Assembly (NCBI GenBank): GCA_022592445.1
Contig: JABYQR010000668.1
Span: 1 to 12,862 of the forward strand
Reading direction: 5' to 3'
DNA length: 12,862 bases
Source: Cytidiella melzeri
Lineage: Eukaryota > Basidiomycota > Agaricomycetes > Polyporales > Irpicaceae
The translations under genes and the position numbers were made by a program. The notes below the pieces were generated by a model that did not search any database, was not told the DNA's origin, and saw only the letters and a list, made by a program, of their open reading frames with translations. Shown here one piece after another: positions 1-7,954 of this stretch; the stretch's first letter is position 1, and the number at the start of each line of letters is the position of its first letter.

Positions 1-712
1 GATGACGACGAGGAGGTGGTGGCAGGCGTGAAGCACAATGCGTTCACCAGCTATCAAACTTATTCAGAAAGCTAGCCCAGTAAAGACCAAGTTAGTATTG
101 GGTACTACTAGCTATGTAGTACAGGAGGGGTTTGCTTACCTAGCCCAGTAAAGACCAAGAGGTCGAGATGGGGGCTAGGAGCGTACATGTAGCTGCTTAT
201 ATAGACTTCAGGGACCTGCGCACAGACCATGTTGAGGGCAGGCTTTGCAAGAAGCCATGGGAACGAAGAACAAAAGAACTACCTAAAGAAGAACAATAGC
301 TATTGTCTAGACCTTACCAAGAACTCTACTCGTGAGAGAATCTATCTAAAAGGAGACCAACTATTGTATTCCATTCCCACACCTGTGAGAACATCCTTCC
401 ATAAAGAGAACAATAGGGAAAGAACAATAAGGAGCCCATGTGAACGGTATCTATGACGTCAAACCCTAGCTATGGGCTGAGCCATGTGGTTGTAGCCATG
501 TGGTCTTACTTGAGCTAAGTCACATGCCAGTGTGACGTAGTAGCAAGTAATGTGACCGTGTGGAGCGTCTAAGCCACGTGATACGGGCGCTTAATAGACG
601 TGCAGAGGAGTTTATGCAGAGAGAATTGAAACTGAGTTGTAGCCCGGAGTTTTACAGATAAAAACAAGAGGTAAATTGCGAAAATTAAGGGCTAGTCAGG
701 CCATCCATGACA
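1..712 (-). repeat. Ty3/Gypsy LTR in reverse orientation (partial, runs off left edge)
   Basis: This arm is the reverse complement of 1003-1711. Its U3 end, TGTCATGG on the minus strand, is at position 712. The first 77 bases match the plus-strand LTR exactly, followed by a CT/TC difference. The arm carries the same landmarks as the right copy: the TATA-like stretch at 198-203, the full TGACGTCA at 454-461, CACGTG at 575-580, and two copies of a 20-base motif at 72-91 and 140-159. The rest of this LTR and any internal region lie to the left of the window. It could be a solo LTR or the 5' or 3' LTR of a second Gypsy copy; the window cannot tell these apart. Confidence 0.9.
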
Positions 713-1002
713 ATGAGCATTGCGTTTGATATGCAAGACCCACTTGCAGTCGACTGCTTTTCGTCCAGGCGGTATGCTGTCAATCTCCTCATACACTCCC
801 TTCGCTCTGAGTGCCTCGAGCTCCTCATGGATTGTGGCTAGCCACTCGGTCCAATAGGTACTGCGTTGGGTGTCTTTAAACGACTTTGGATCAATGGCAT
901 CTGGATCGTCGATGTCCATTGGTTCGGACGTACTGAGGCACATGTTGTCATACTCAGCATCTGCGTGGAGAAGAATGGGGATGAGGCTGGGATAGACAAT
1001 GT
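713..1002 (-). pseudogene. Ty1/copia reverse transcriptase N-terminal fragment
   Basis: The minus strand is open across the whole 290 bases and translates to about 96 residues. These resemble the start of the copia RT domain: a DPKSFKD segment, WTEWLATIHEELEALRAKG, PPGRKAV and then CKWVLHIKRN, which corresponds to the usual kWVfkiK block. No start, stop, integrase or RNase H is present. Both ends stop exactly at the first base of a Gypsy LTR, so this is a slice of a copia element left between two LTRs. The unbroken frame suggests the copia copy was young when it was cut. It cannot encode an active enzyme. Confidence 0.85.
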
Positions 1003-1253
1003 TGTCATGGATGGCCTGACTAGCCCTTAATTTTCGCAATTTACCTCTTGTTTTTATCTGTAAAACTCCGGGCTACAACCTAGTTTCAATTCTCTCTGCA
1101 TAAACTCCTTTGCACGTCTATTAAGCGCCCGTATCACGTGGCTTAGACGCTCCACACGGTCACATTACTTGCTATTACGTCACACTGGCATGTGACTTAG
1201 CTTAAGTAAGACCACATGGCTACAACCACATGGCTCAGCCCATAGCTAGGGTT

Positions 1254-1261
1254 TGACGTCA
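1254..1261 (+). promoter_or_regulatory. CRE-like palindrome TGACGTCA in U3
   Basis: This is a full 8-base CRE palindrome, the classic binding site of ATF/CREB-type bZIP factors. It is conserved in the inverted LTR at 454-461. A CACGTG E-box at 1135-1140 (575-580 in the other copy) lies upstream. Stress-linked activation by a bZIP or bHLH factor is a reasonable inference but is not shown. Confidence 0.4.
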
Positions 1262-1511
1262 TAGATACCGTTCACATGGGCTCCTTATTGTTCTTTCCCT
1301 ATTGTTCTCTTTATGGAAGGATGTTCTCACAGGTGTGGGAATGGAATACAATAGTTGGTCTCCTTTTAGATAGATTCTCTCACGAGTAGAGTTCTTGGTA
1401 AGGTCTAGACAATAGCTATTGTTCTCCTTTAGGTAGTTCTTTTGTTCTTCGTTCACACGGCTTCTTGCAAAGCCTGCCCTCAACATGGTCTGTGCGCAGG
1501 TCCCTGAAGTC

Positions 1512-1519
1512 TATATATA
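1512..1519 (+). promoter_or_regulatory. Probable TATA box of the LTR promoter
   Basis: TATATATA lies about 510 bases into the LTR, and a TATA-like sequence is kept at the matching place in the inverted copy (198-203, minus strand). Element transcription would be expected to start some 25-40 bases downstream, marking the U3/R border. Placement fits an LTR promoter, but no transcript evidence is available. Confidence 0.5.
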
Positions 1520-1555
1520 CTGCTACATGTACGCTCCTAGCCCCCATCTCGACCT

Positions 1556-1640
1556 CTTGGTCTTTACTGGGCTAGGTAAGCAAACCCCTCTGTACTACAT
1601 AGCTGGTAGTACAATACTAACTTGGTCTTTACTGGGCTAG
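1556..1640 (+). repeat. Two direct copies of a 20-base LTR motif
   Basis: The 20-mer starting cttggtctttactgggctag occurs at 1556-1575 and again at 1621-1640, 65 bases apart. Both copies are also present in the inverted LTR (140-159 and 72-91). They lie just downstream of the TATA box, so within the predicted R/U5 or 5' leader. This could be a duplication inside the LTR or a functional leader element such as a packaging or primer-related signal; the sequence alone does not decide. Confidence 0.75.
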
Positions 1641-1711
1641 CTACCTGAATAAGGTTTATAGTTGGTGAGAGCATTGTGCTACACGCCTGCCACCACCTCG
1701 TCGTCGTCGTC

Positions 1712-1901
1712 CACATCGTGTCCCTGTTTGTCACGTCGAGCCCTGTCTCCGTGTCATTAGGTCGAGATCGTTGTGAAACCCTGGGTTCCCCCATTCCCAC
1801 CGTTTAAAAAAGTTTATTCCTGTTTGACGAGTACGTCTCCGGTCTTTTCATACCGTTGAGCTACTACTTACGTCGTCCGTTTCTACCCCCTGCGTTGTTC
1901 A
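1712..1901 (+). other. LTR 3' end and 5' leader; primer binding site not resolved
   Basis: This 190-base stretch must contain the end of the LTR and the primer binding site, but no second full LTR exists in the window to fix the border. Possible ...CA ends occur at 1756, 1849 and 1901. A TGG-starting candidate at 1782 (tgggttccccc) is not preceded by CA and shows no clear tRNA T-arm complement, so I do not call it as a PBS. Confidence 0.35.
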
Positions 1902-2595
1902 GTGCCTAAGGACACGCGCACCCGTTTTTCCAAGGACCTCTCTACGAACGAGCCTCAGCTCAAGAGGTGCCTCCCCCCATCTTTCCTCGACGCTCTCGCT
2001 GCCAAGCGTATGAGCGGTCAACCTCATCGCTGGTCTGACAAAGACCTCGTCAACGTCGCGAAGTACGTATCAAAGAAGCCGCCTGTCAAAGGCATCACCC
2101 TCACCGTCCCCTCTTACGAGGAAAATCGACAACTCGCGCTTCTGCCCGAGCATACGGAGAACGTGCAGCCGAGGAACGTGCTCGCACTCTTGCTGAGCAA
2201 CAAACTCACAAGCCGACTCTCGCTGAGCGACTTGCCAAACTCCCTCCGCCCACTCCCGCTCCCGCTGCACCCAAACCGGTACTGATAGACTTCAAAAGTT
2301 ATCACCGGCTGACCTCATCGGCATCTTCAGGCCGAAGCTTACTGCTGTCCATACCCGCTTGCAAGCTTTAACAGAGCTACAAGAACTTCTCAACTGCGCA
2401 GACCCCGACCATCGTCGTGCACTACTCCACCTCGTCAATAAAGTCAATCGCTTCCTTAACCGACTTGACGAGCTCGCACCTGTCACAGCCGACCGCGAGT
2501 GGCAACTCCTAGATTGGGGTTGCAAAGCAATTGGGAAAGTCTCGTTTAAGCAGCTTCGCAAGAACTATAGCAAAGTTCTTGCGCAACTTAACTAG
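1902..2595 (+). CDS. Extra ORF between LTR and gag, unknown function, two frame steps
   Basis: A coding-like region of about 230 codons fills the space between LTR and gag. It runs in frame 3 from a GTG at 1902 (perhaps a mutated ATG), steps to frame 2 near 2140-2145 and to frame 1 at about 2290 (one C lost from a likely gac-ctt), and stops with TAG at 2593-2595. The conceptual product has a basic N-terminus with a tract reading QPHRWSDKDLVNVAKYVSKK. Next come an Ala/Glu/Arg-rich helical segment (AEERARTLAEQQ), a Pro/Ala linker, and a leucine-rich helical C-terminus with LVNKVNRFLNRLDELAP. I recognise no named domain. It ends 73 bases before the gag ATG. It may be an accessory protein or a separated Gag-related domain. 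The coding call is an inference from amino-acid composition and continuity; the function is unknown. Confidence 0.55.
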
Positions 2596-2668
2596 TTAAT
2601 AACGATAGCTACTTCGAGTGGATCTAGACAGTCCATAGTTTTTTAACAATCGCATACATTTCTTCGAC

Positions 2669-3915
2669 ATGGATCCCAACCAGCCCGCCGCCCCTGCTGC
2701 CCCAGCTGCCCCAGTCACCAACCTGAGCCAGCAAGACGTCCTAAATATATTGGGCGTCTTAACACAGAGGATGGTTGACCTTACAAATCAGGTGGCTGCA
2801 CTCGCCGCCGCACAGACGCCAGCGGTTGTCGCTGCTACTCACGGCTCCAGGGAACGGAGTATCGTTGAAAAGCCGGTCTCCTTTAAGGGGAAAACCTCGT
2901 CAGAAGCCAGGCTCTTCCGACACGCGTTCATCGTCTGGGCACAAAATCAGGGCAAAGCATTCTTCCAGCAGGATGCCCAAGGACAAGTCCGGCTGGATAA
3001 CAACGGCGCGAGGATCTTTGATCCTCACAAACTCATCACCAGCGCCCTATCATTCATGCAAGACGACGCTGCCGACTGGGCTCGTCCTCATATTGAGGAG
3101 CTGGCCAACTCCAAACCAGCTTTTGGCAATAGCTGGGATACATTTATCGAGGCTTTCAAAGCCAAATTCGAGCCTATAGACGCTGTCATGGAGGCCAAGA
3201 CGAAGATGCCAACATGAAGCAAGGCAACAAGACCTTCGCCGCCCACATCTCCGAGTTTGAGACATGGGCCCCTCGCACTGGCTGGAGCCAGCAGGACCTC
3301 TTCGATCGCCTCAAGTCAAGCTTGAGCACCGAGTACTTGCAACGCGTCTCGTACTTCCAAACCCGCGCCGCCACCTACGACGCACTCAAGGACCAATGCA
3401 AAGCGGTCGATGCTCAACTTGCCGACCTCCGCAACAGCACCGGCAAGGTCATGGTGGACAGCTCATCAGGACATGGCAAGTCCCATCAACAGGCGTTCCG
3501 CGATCCCAATGCTATGGAGATCGACGCCTCCCGTTTCTCTGCCTCGTTCGACTCGCTCTTTGCGGGTCTGGGCAAACAAGAGATCTTCCAGAAATGGAAG
3601 AAGGAGATGAGCAAGCGTTGCTCGGTTTGTGGATCCGAGAACCACAAGAAAAGGGACTCGAAGCACCCTGACGACCCAGTTTGCAACCACTGTGGTGGTA
3701 CCGGTCACTGGGGGGCGGTTTGCCTGAAAAGGCTTCAAGGCGTCCCTAAGGGACAAAAAGTTGCTGCAACCTCGTCGACCTCGTCGACCACTACTGCGCC
3801 AAAGCAAGACGCGTCCAACGACAAGGATGCTAAGATTGCTGCGCTCAAGGACATGCTTGACATCCAGAAGAAGCAAATGGATGAGATGGCAGCAAAAATC
3901 AATGCGGTTTTTTGA
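2669..3915 (+). CDS. gag: Gag polyprotein with CCHC knuckle (one frame step)
   Basis: Gag forms the cytoplasmic particle that packages element RNA. The ATG at 2669 is followed by a Pro/Ala-rich start, then a capsid region (FKGKTSSEARLFRHAF, later WDTFIEAFKAKFEP) as in Ty3/Gypsy Gag. The frame moves from 2 to 1 near 3206-3208; loss of one G from an atg-gcc join would explain it. The second part continues with FAAHISEFETWA and reaches the nucleocapsid: CSVCGSENH followed by KHP, then a perfect CX2CX4HX4C knuckle, CNHCGGTGHWGAVC. The first knuckle lacks the last cysteine, having Ser or His in that area. A Lys/Met-rich tail ends at TGA 3913-3915, inside a T run where the protease frame begins. 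Length is about 415 codons in total. Confidence 0.85.
3907..3915 (+). promoter_or_regulatory. Gag-to-Pol -1 frame transition at a T6 run with TGA
   Basis: Gag reads GTT TTT TGA at 3907-3915 and the protease frame continues one base back, with no ATG of its own nearby. Six consecutive T residues (3908-3913) directly before the stop would let tRNA-Phe slip by -1, as in programmed frameshifting. The heptamer is not canonical, since its first bases are G-G-T. The alternative is that one T was lost from a T7 run, in line with the other single-base breaks in this element. Confidence 0.4.
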
Positions 3916-4628
3916 AACGGACTCGTGACACAGCCGCAGCTGCGAGTCCCCCTGATACCCTGTCCTTGTCTCCTTCGTCGTCCTCCTCGTCTTCTGCCTC
4001 GTGTACCATAGCAACTCCGTGCCCGTCATCTACTGTCTCTGCATGTACTATATCATCTTTAGACCGGTTATCGTCCCATTTCCGAATACATGTACTAGTA
4101 AAAGGTCTGAATAGAAGCATTCGCATTCCTGCCATGATCGATTCAGGAGCTACAGCTTTATTCATCAGTCATCAGTTCGTCAAGAAGCATAAGATTATTC
4201 AGCACCCGCTCGAAAGGATTATCTCATTGCATAACATTGACGGAACTAAGAATAAAGCTGGCGGATTAACGCACTTCGTTCGCCTTACACTCACAGTTGG
4301 AGATCACACGGAAAAAGCAGAATTTCTCGTCACGGACTTAGGTCCAGAAGACATCATTCTTGGGCTACCATGGCTCAAGCGCGTAAACCCTACCGTCAAC
4401 TGGGAAAAAGGAGAAATGACAATTCCGAGCGGCTCGGAAGAATCTCCTGACGAACCTTTCCAGAAGGTTGACGGTAATCGCAAAGAACGTAGGCAGTGGG
4501 TCAAAGCCGGTATTATCCAAGACACCACTGACGAAGTCTGGTGTATGGCCGGCTTCACCTACTCTACTAAGCTTGCTGCCGAAGCAAACGAAGCTAAAGC
4601 TCATCGCTCCTTCGAAGACATTGTTCCT
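3912..4628 (+). CDS. pol: Pol: aspartic protease domain
   Basis: This part of Pol processes the polyprotein. After a Ser-rich linker of about 50 residues comes a retropepsin fold with the catalytic motif IDSGAT (Asp near 4139-4141), an ISLHNIDG flap region, and the C-terminal ILGLPWL signature that closes the domain. The sequence then continues with a QWVKAG/WCMAGF segment before RT. The start at 3912 is nominal: no ATG is present, and translation would come through Gag. At about 4626-4630 the frame steps from 3 to 2, where a single T seems to be missing from cct-tca. Sequence downstream in frame 3 to 4769 is out of frame. Confidence 0.85.
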
Positions 4629-6748
4629 CAGAGTACCATAGACACGCTAAAGTCTTCTCTGAGGAAGAGTCTAATCGGCTACCCCAGCATCAGCCCTGGG
4701 ACCATTCGATTGATCTCAAACCAGACGCTCCTGAGACCATCAAATCGAAAGTTTACCCTATGCCCCTGAATGAACAAGCCGAGCTTGACAAGTTCATCCA
4801 GGAGAACCTATCCAAAGGTTACATCACGCCTTCCAAGTCTCCGATGGCTTCTCCAGTCTTCTTTATCAAGAAGAAGGATAACAAACTCCGACTTATTCAG
4901 GACTACAGAAAACTCAATGACATCACTGTAAAGAACCGCTACCCTCTACCGCTTGCCACCGACATCATCAACAAGCTCAAGGGTGCAAAGATCTTCACAA
5001 AATTCGATGTTCGTTGGGGATATCACAATGTCCGAATCAAAGAAGGAGACGAGTACAAAGCGGCGTTTGTTACCAACCGAGGACTCTTCGAACCTAAGGT
5101 CATGTTCTTCGGTCTCACAAACTCACCCGCTACCTTCCAAGCTCTGATGGACAACATCTTTGCCGACCTCGTCGCCGAGGGCAAGGTGGCTGTCTATCTA
5201 GATGACATCTTGATCTGGAGCAACAACCTGACAGAGCACCGCAAGGTTGTACATGAAGTCCTCGAGCGACTTCAGCAGCATGACCTCTACCTTCGGCCGG
5301 AAAAGTGCGAATTTGAGAAATCTGAGATCGAATACCTCGGGTTGATCATTCGTGCCGGCGAAGTAGCTATGGACCCTGTCAAAGTCCAAGCAGTTTCTAC
5401 GTGGCCCACACCCAAGAACCTCAAAGAAGTTAGAGGATTCATCGGGTTTGCCAACTTCTACCGCCGCTTCATTCAAGACTTCTCAAAGCACGCACGGCCT
5501 CTACACGACCTGACTAAGAAGGACGTACCGTTCGTCTGGGGTCCAGCACAGCAGACTGCCTTCACGATGCTAAAGAAGGCCTTTACCACTAAGCCTATCT
5601 TGGCAGTCTGGGACCCTGAACTCCCTACACGTCTAGAAGTCGATGCCTCGGGCTATGCGACCGGTGGAATCATCTCCCAGAAATCAAAGGAAGATGGATT
5701 CTATCACCCTATCGCCTACCGGTCCGCATCTATGACTGAAGCTGAACGTAACTACGAAATCTTTGATCGGGAGATGTTAGCCATCACCGAGGCTCTCAAA
5801 GATTGGCGCCACTACCTTGAGGGGCTCAAGGAACCGTTTGAGATCTGGACAGATCACGCAAACCTGCAGTACTGGAAGACTGCGCAACACCTCACTCGAC
5901 GTCAAGCACGTTGGTCATTACTCTTGGCTGACTTCGACTTCGTGTTGGTACACAAGCCCGGTAGTACCATGATACATGCTGATCCTCTCTCTCGTCTTCA
6001 CTCTCACGCTGTCACGGACGAAGAAGACAACAAGGATCAGGTGGTACTGAAACCGGAACACTTCCGGATCCTCGCTACCAGTGCGCTCGCCACTGCTTCT
6101 CCACTCGAATCAAAGATCCGAGAATGCACGGAGCAAGAAGCAGAAGTCGCACAAGCTCTCGCTACCCTTCGCAAAAAGGGTCCTCGCAAACTTGTCGGCG
6201 GTTTACTCGAATGGGAAGAGAGTGACGGGCTCATCTATTACAAGGGAAAACTCTACATCCCTAACAACAAAGAGCTCCGTCACGAAATCGTCAAATCTTG
6301 CCATGACACACCCGCGGCTGGTCATCCGGGCAAACACGGCACCATAGAGCTAGTCTCACGACACTATTGGTGGCCGAAGATGAATGCCTTCATCGAGACT
6401 TACGTACTAGGTTGTGATCGCTGCCAACGCTACAAGTCAGCTCCACACCCTAAAGCAGTACTACAGCCTCAGGAAACTCCGGCCGGACCTTGGGAACACG
6501 TCGGAGTAGATCTCATCACTCAGCTGCCACCCTCTAAGGGATTTGATTCGATCGCGGTCTACGTCGACCATTACTCCGATCAAACGCACATCATCCCTAC
6601 TACCACTAAGGTTAACGCTGAGGGGATTGCCGATCTACACTACAAGGAAGTATTCCGACTTCACGGCATTCCCAAGAAGGTGTTCTCTGACCGAGGACCC
6701 CAGTTTGCAGCGCGCTTCATGCGTGCGCTCTATCACCGCCTGGCATAG
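4628..6748 (+). CDS. pol: Pol: reverse transcriptase, RNase H and integrase N-terminal part
   Basis: Frame 2 is open from 4628, upstream of the ATG at 4760. The true domain therefore starts before that ATG, with VFSEEES and PWDHSIDLKPD, the usual Gypsy lead-in. RT blocks follow: RLIQDYRKLN, FDVRWGYHNVRI, FGLTNSPATFQ and the active site YLDD (5195-5206). RNase H shows VDASG, YEIFDREMLA, TDHANL and HADPLSR, so all four acidic residues appear present. Integrase has an HX6H...CX2C zinc motif (HDTPAAGH, then CDRC) and the first two catalytic Asp residues, in GVDLITQLP and SDRGPQFA. The frame ends at TAG 6746-6748 because one G seems lost from ctg-ggc near 6741, before the catalytic Glu. It is otherwise unbroken for 700 codons. 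It makes and integrates cDNA in the particle and nucleus. Confidence 0.92.
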   Translation, partial: SEYHRHAKVFSEEESNRLPQHQPWDHSIDLKPDAPETIKSKVYPMPLNEQAELDKFIQENLSKGYITPSKSPMASPVFFIKKKDNKLRLIQDYRKLNDITVKNRYPLPLATDIINKLKGAKIFTKFDVRWGYHNVRIKEGDEYKAAFVTNRGLFEPKVMFFGLTNSPATFQALMDNIFADLVAEGKVAVYLDDILIWSNNLTEHRKVVHEVLERLQQHDLYLRPEKCEFEKSEIEYLGLIIRAGEVAMDPVKVQAVSTWPTPKNLKEVRGFIGFANFYRRFIQDFSKHARPLHDLTKKDVPFVWGPAQQTAFTMLKKAFTTKPILAVWDPELPTRLEVDASGYATGGIISQKSKEDGFYHPIAYRSASMTEAERNYEIFDREMLAITEALKDWRHYLEGLKEPFEIWTDHANLQYWKTAQHLTRRQARWSLLLADFDFVLVHKPGSTMIHADPLSRLHSHAVTDEEDNKDQVVLKPEHFRILATSALATASPLESKIRECTEQEAEVAQALATLRKKGPRKLVGGLLEWEESDGLIYYKGKLYIPNNKELRHEIVKSCHDTPAAGHPGKHGTIELVSRHYWWPKMNAFIETYVLGCDRCQRYKSAPHPKAVLQPQETPAGPWEHVGVDLITQLPPSKGFDSIAVYVDHYSDQTHIIPTTTKVNAEGIADLHYKEVFRLHGIPKKVFSDRGPQFAARFMRALYHRLA

Positions 6749-7392
6749 AGACTGGTTTTACGACCGCCTATCATCCGCAAGGAAATGGCAAAGTCGAACG
6801 CAAAAACCAGGATATCGAACAGTATCTGCGTCTATTCTGTCAGCAACGACAAGACGACTGGGTCGATCATCTACCGGCGGCTGAGTTTGCACTCAACTCG
6901 CGAGTACACGCGGGTAACTCCCAAACACCGTTTGAAGTCATCTATGGATATCGCCCCGACTTCACCATACCAGTCGGCAAGCGAAGCAATATCCCATCAC
7001 TCGATGAGCGCCTTGACAATATGGCTCGAGTACGAAAGGAGACCGAAGCAGCTCTTCGTCTAAGCAAAGAAAAGATGAAGCAACTCTATGAGTCTGAGAA
7101 GCGCTCTCCACGCGTCTTCCAAGTAGGGGACATGGTCTGGCTGAACGCTAAGAACGTCCAGATCCACCAGGCTACCCCTAAACTCGGTCCTCGACAACTC
7201 GGCCCGTACAAGGTCATCGAACGCATTGGCGATCTCGATTACAAACTCGATCTACCCAGCTATCTCCGAATCCACCCCGTCTTCCATATCAACCGTCTAA
7301 GTCCCTGGCACGACAACGGCAAAGACGTACCTCCACCTCCTGATCCTATCGTCATAGAAGGAGAAGAACAGTACGTCGTCGAAAAGTGCTAG
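6742..7392 (+). CDS. pol: Pol: integrase C-terminal part with catalytic Glu and GPY/F domain
   Basis: Frame 1 takes over at 6742 and is open to TAG 7390-7392. It begins GIETGFTTAYHPQGNGKVER, the block holding the third catalytic residue (Glu of VER), which completes D,D,E with the two Asp residues upstream. The core continues with WVDHLPAAEFALN and QTPFEVIYGYRP. A Lys/Glu-rich helical linker leads to VGDMVWL and a GPY/F module (RQLGPYKVIERI, then HPVFHINRLSPW) that in this family helps strand transfer and multimerisation. An ATG at 7021 is internal and not a real start. The domain is separated from the rest of integrase only by the single-base step at about 6741. Confidence 0.9.
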   Translation, partial: GIETGFTTAYHPQGNGKVERKNQDIEQYLRLFCQQRQDDWVDHLPAAEFALNSRVHAGNSQTPFEVIYGYRPDFTIPVGKRSNIPSLDERLDNMARVRKETEAALRLSKEKMKQLYESEKRSPRVFQVGDMVWLNAKNVQIHQATPKLGPRQLGPYKVIERIGDLDYKLDLPSYLRIHPVFHINRLSPWHDNGKDVPPPPDPIVIEGEEQYVVEKC

Positions 7393-7709
7393 ACAGCAGG
7401 CTACACGGACGTTGGAAGAAATTGCAATTCCTTGTCAAATGGGAAGGGTATTCAGACGGACACAATAGCTGGGAACCAGTAGAAAACCTCGAGAATAGTC
7501 AAGAAGCAATTGACGACTTCTACAAAGCAAACCCCGGAGCGCCCCGGGTCATCAAAGCTTCACTCTTCGCGGATCTCCGCTCGCACTTTCGGGAATTCAA
7601 TACCCAGACCGACCCCGCTTTCCTTCGCACGATCTATCCATCTACATACGATCTTAGCTGGGATGAAGGCAAACACATCGGTCTGGATATCTCAAGAACA
7701 TCACACTGA
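7386..7709 (+). CDS. pol: Pol: C-terminal chromodomain
   Basis: Frame 3 opens at 7386 directly after the integrase frame closes; one A missing from the aaaa run at 7382-7385 would join them. The segment contains a chromodomain: LQFLVKWEGY, NSWEP and EAIDDFY. The preceding integrase frame supplies the YVVEK strand with the first aromatic cage residue. The cage aromatics (Tyr, Trp, Trp) are therefore all present. In chromoviruses this domain binds methylated histone tails and directs insertion to heterochromatin. A tail of about 60 residues without a known domain follows, ending at TGA 7707-7709. Confidence 0.88.
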   Translation: MLDSRLHGRWKKLQFLVKWEGYSDGHNSWEPVENLENSQEAIDDFYKANPGAPRVIKASLFADLRSHFREFNTQTDPAFLRTIYPSTYDLSWDEGKHIGLDISRTSH

Positions 7710-7874
7710 CGGGTAACGTCGAGTCAACGACACCAGAAGGGGAGAAACTTCCTAGCATCCTTCTGACTAGACAATCGGGGCAATTCTGCTGAATCCCTGT
7801 AGACGGGTAGAAGACCTCTATCACCACAGCACAGTGATGCTTCGCGAGGACGCTCGATTTTAGGAGGGGGGTAA
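7710..7874 (+). promoter_or_regulatory. Gypsy 3' untranslated region and polypurine tract
   Basis: About 150 bases without a recognisable gene lead to aggagggggg at 7862-7871, followed by taa and then the LTR start TGTCATGG at 7875. A purine-only tract 3 bases before the LTR is the expected plus-strand primer of reverse transcription. Confidence 0.8.
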
Positions 7875-7954
7875 TGTCATGGATGGCCTGACTAGCCCTT
7901 AATTTTCGCAATTTACCTCTTGTTTTTATCTGTAAAACTCCGGGCTACAACCTA
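7875..7954 (+). repeat. 3' LTR fragment (first 80 bp only)
   Basis: The 80 bases are identical to 1003-1082. At 7955 the match stops abruptly: the 5' LTR continues gtttcaattctc and this copy continues caccgccagct. The remaining 630 or more bases of LTR are absent from the window, so the LTR was either truncated or split by an insertion whose right end lies beyond 12862. Confidence 0.93.

Larger units (their letters stand above)
1003..1711 (+). repeat. 5' LTR of the Gypsy element (supported part)
   Basis: The LTR begins TGTCATGG at 1003; the identical start follows the polypurine tract at 7875. It is matched by the inverted copy to 1711, where that copy leaves the window, so the LTR is at least 709 bp and probably ends between 1712 and 1901. 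Putative U3 promoter elements are TGACGTCA at 1254-1261, CACGTG at 1135-1140 and TATATATA at 1512-1519. A 20-base motif (cttggtctttactgggctag) is repeated at 1556-1575 and 1621-1640. Confidence 0.88.
1003..7954 (+). mobile_element. Ty3/Gypsy chromovirus with truncated or interrupted 3' LTR
   Basis: The order is 5' LTR, extra ORF, gag, protease, RT, RNase H, integrase, chromodomain, polypurine tract, 3' LTR start. Protease-RT-RH-IN order plus a C-terminal chromodomain places it in the chromovirus branch of Ty3/Gypsy. The 3' LTR piece (7875-7954) matches the first 80 bases of the 5' LTR perfectly, which indicates a recent insertion. The coding region is broken by several single-base frame steps, so as read the element could not make a full Gag-Pol. 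Target-site duplication cannot be tested because the far LTR end is not in the window. Confidence 0.92.

Noticed and set aside
229..456. A 75-codon ORF present in both LTR arms (229-456 plus, 1259-1486 minus)
   Set aside because: The near-identity is explained by the two arms being the same LTR. It runs antisense to the element and shows no protein domain, so conservation is not evidence of coding.
713..1002. Reading the 115-codon ORF at 692-1039 as a gene
   Set aside because: Its start and end are translated LTR sequence; only the middle is copia RT, so it is a junction artefact around a fragment.
1564..1800. A 78-codon minus-strand ORF in the LTR end and leader
   Set aside because: It overlaps LTR repeats, has no motif, and is out of keeping with the element's orientation.
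1782..1801. Possible primer binding site starting TGGG
   Set aside because: It is not preceded by an LTR-ending CA and has no recognisable tRNA T-arm complement. The LTR end cannot be fixed from this window.
3466..4029. A 187-codon minus-strand ORF opposite gag and protease
   Set aside because: It is antisense to clear Gag knuckle and protease linker sequence; Arg/Leu-rich shadow frames are expected opposite such coding DNA.
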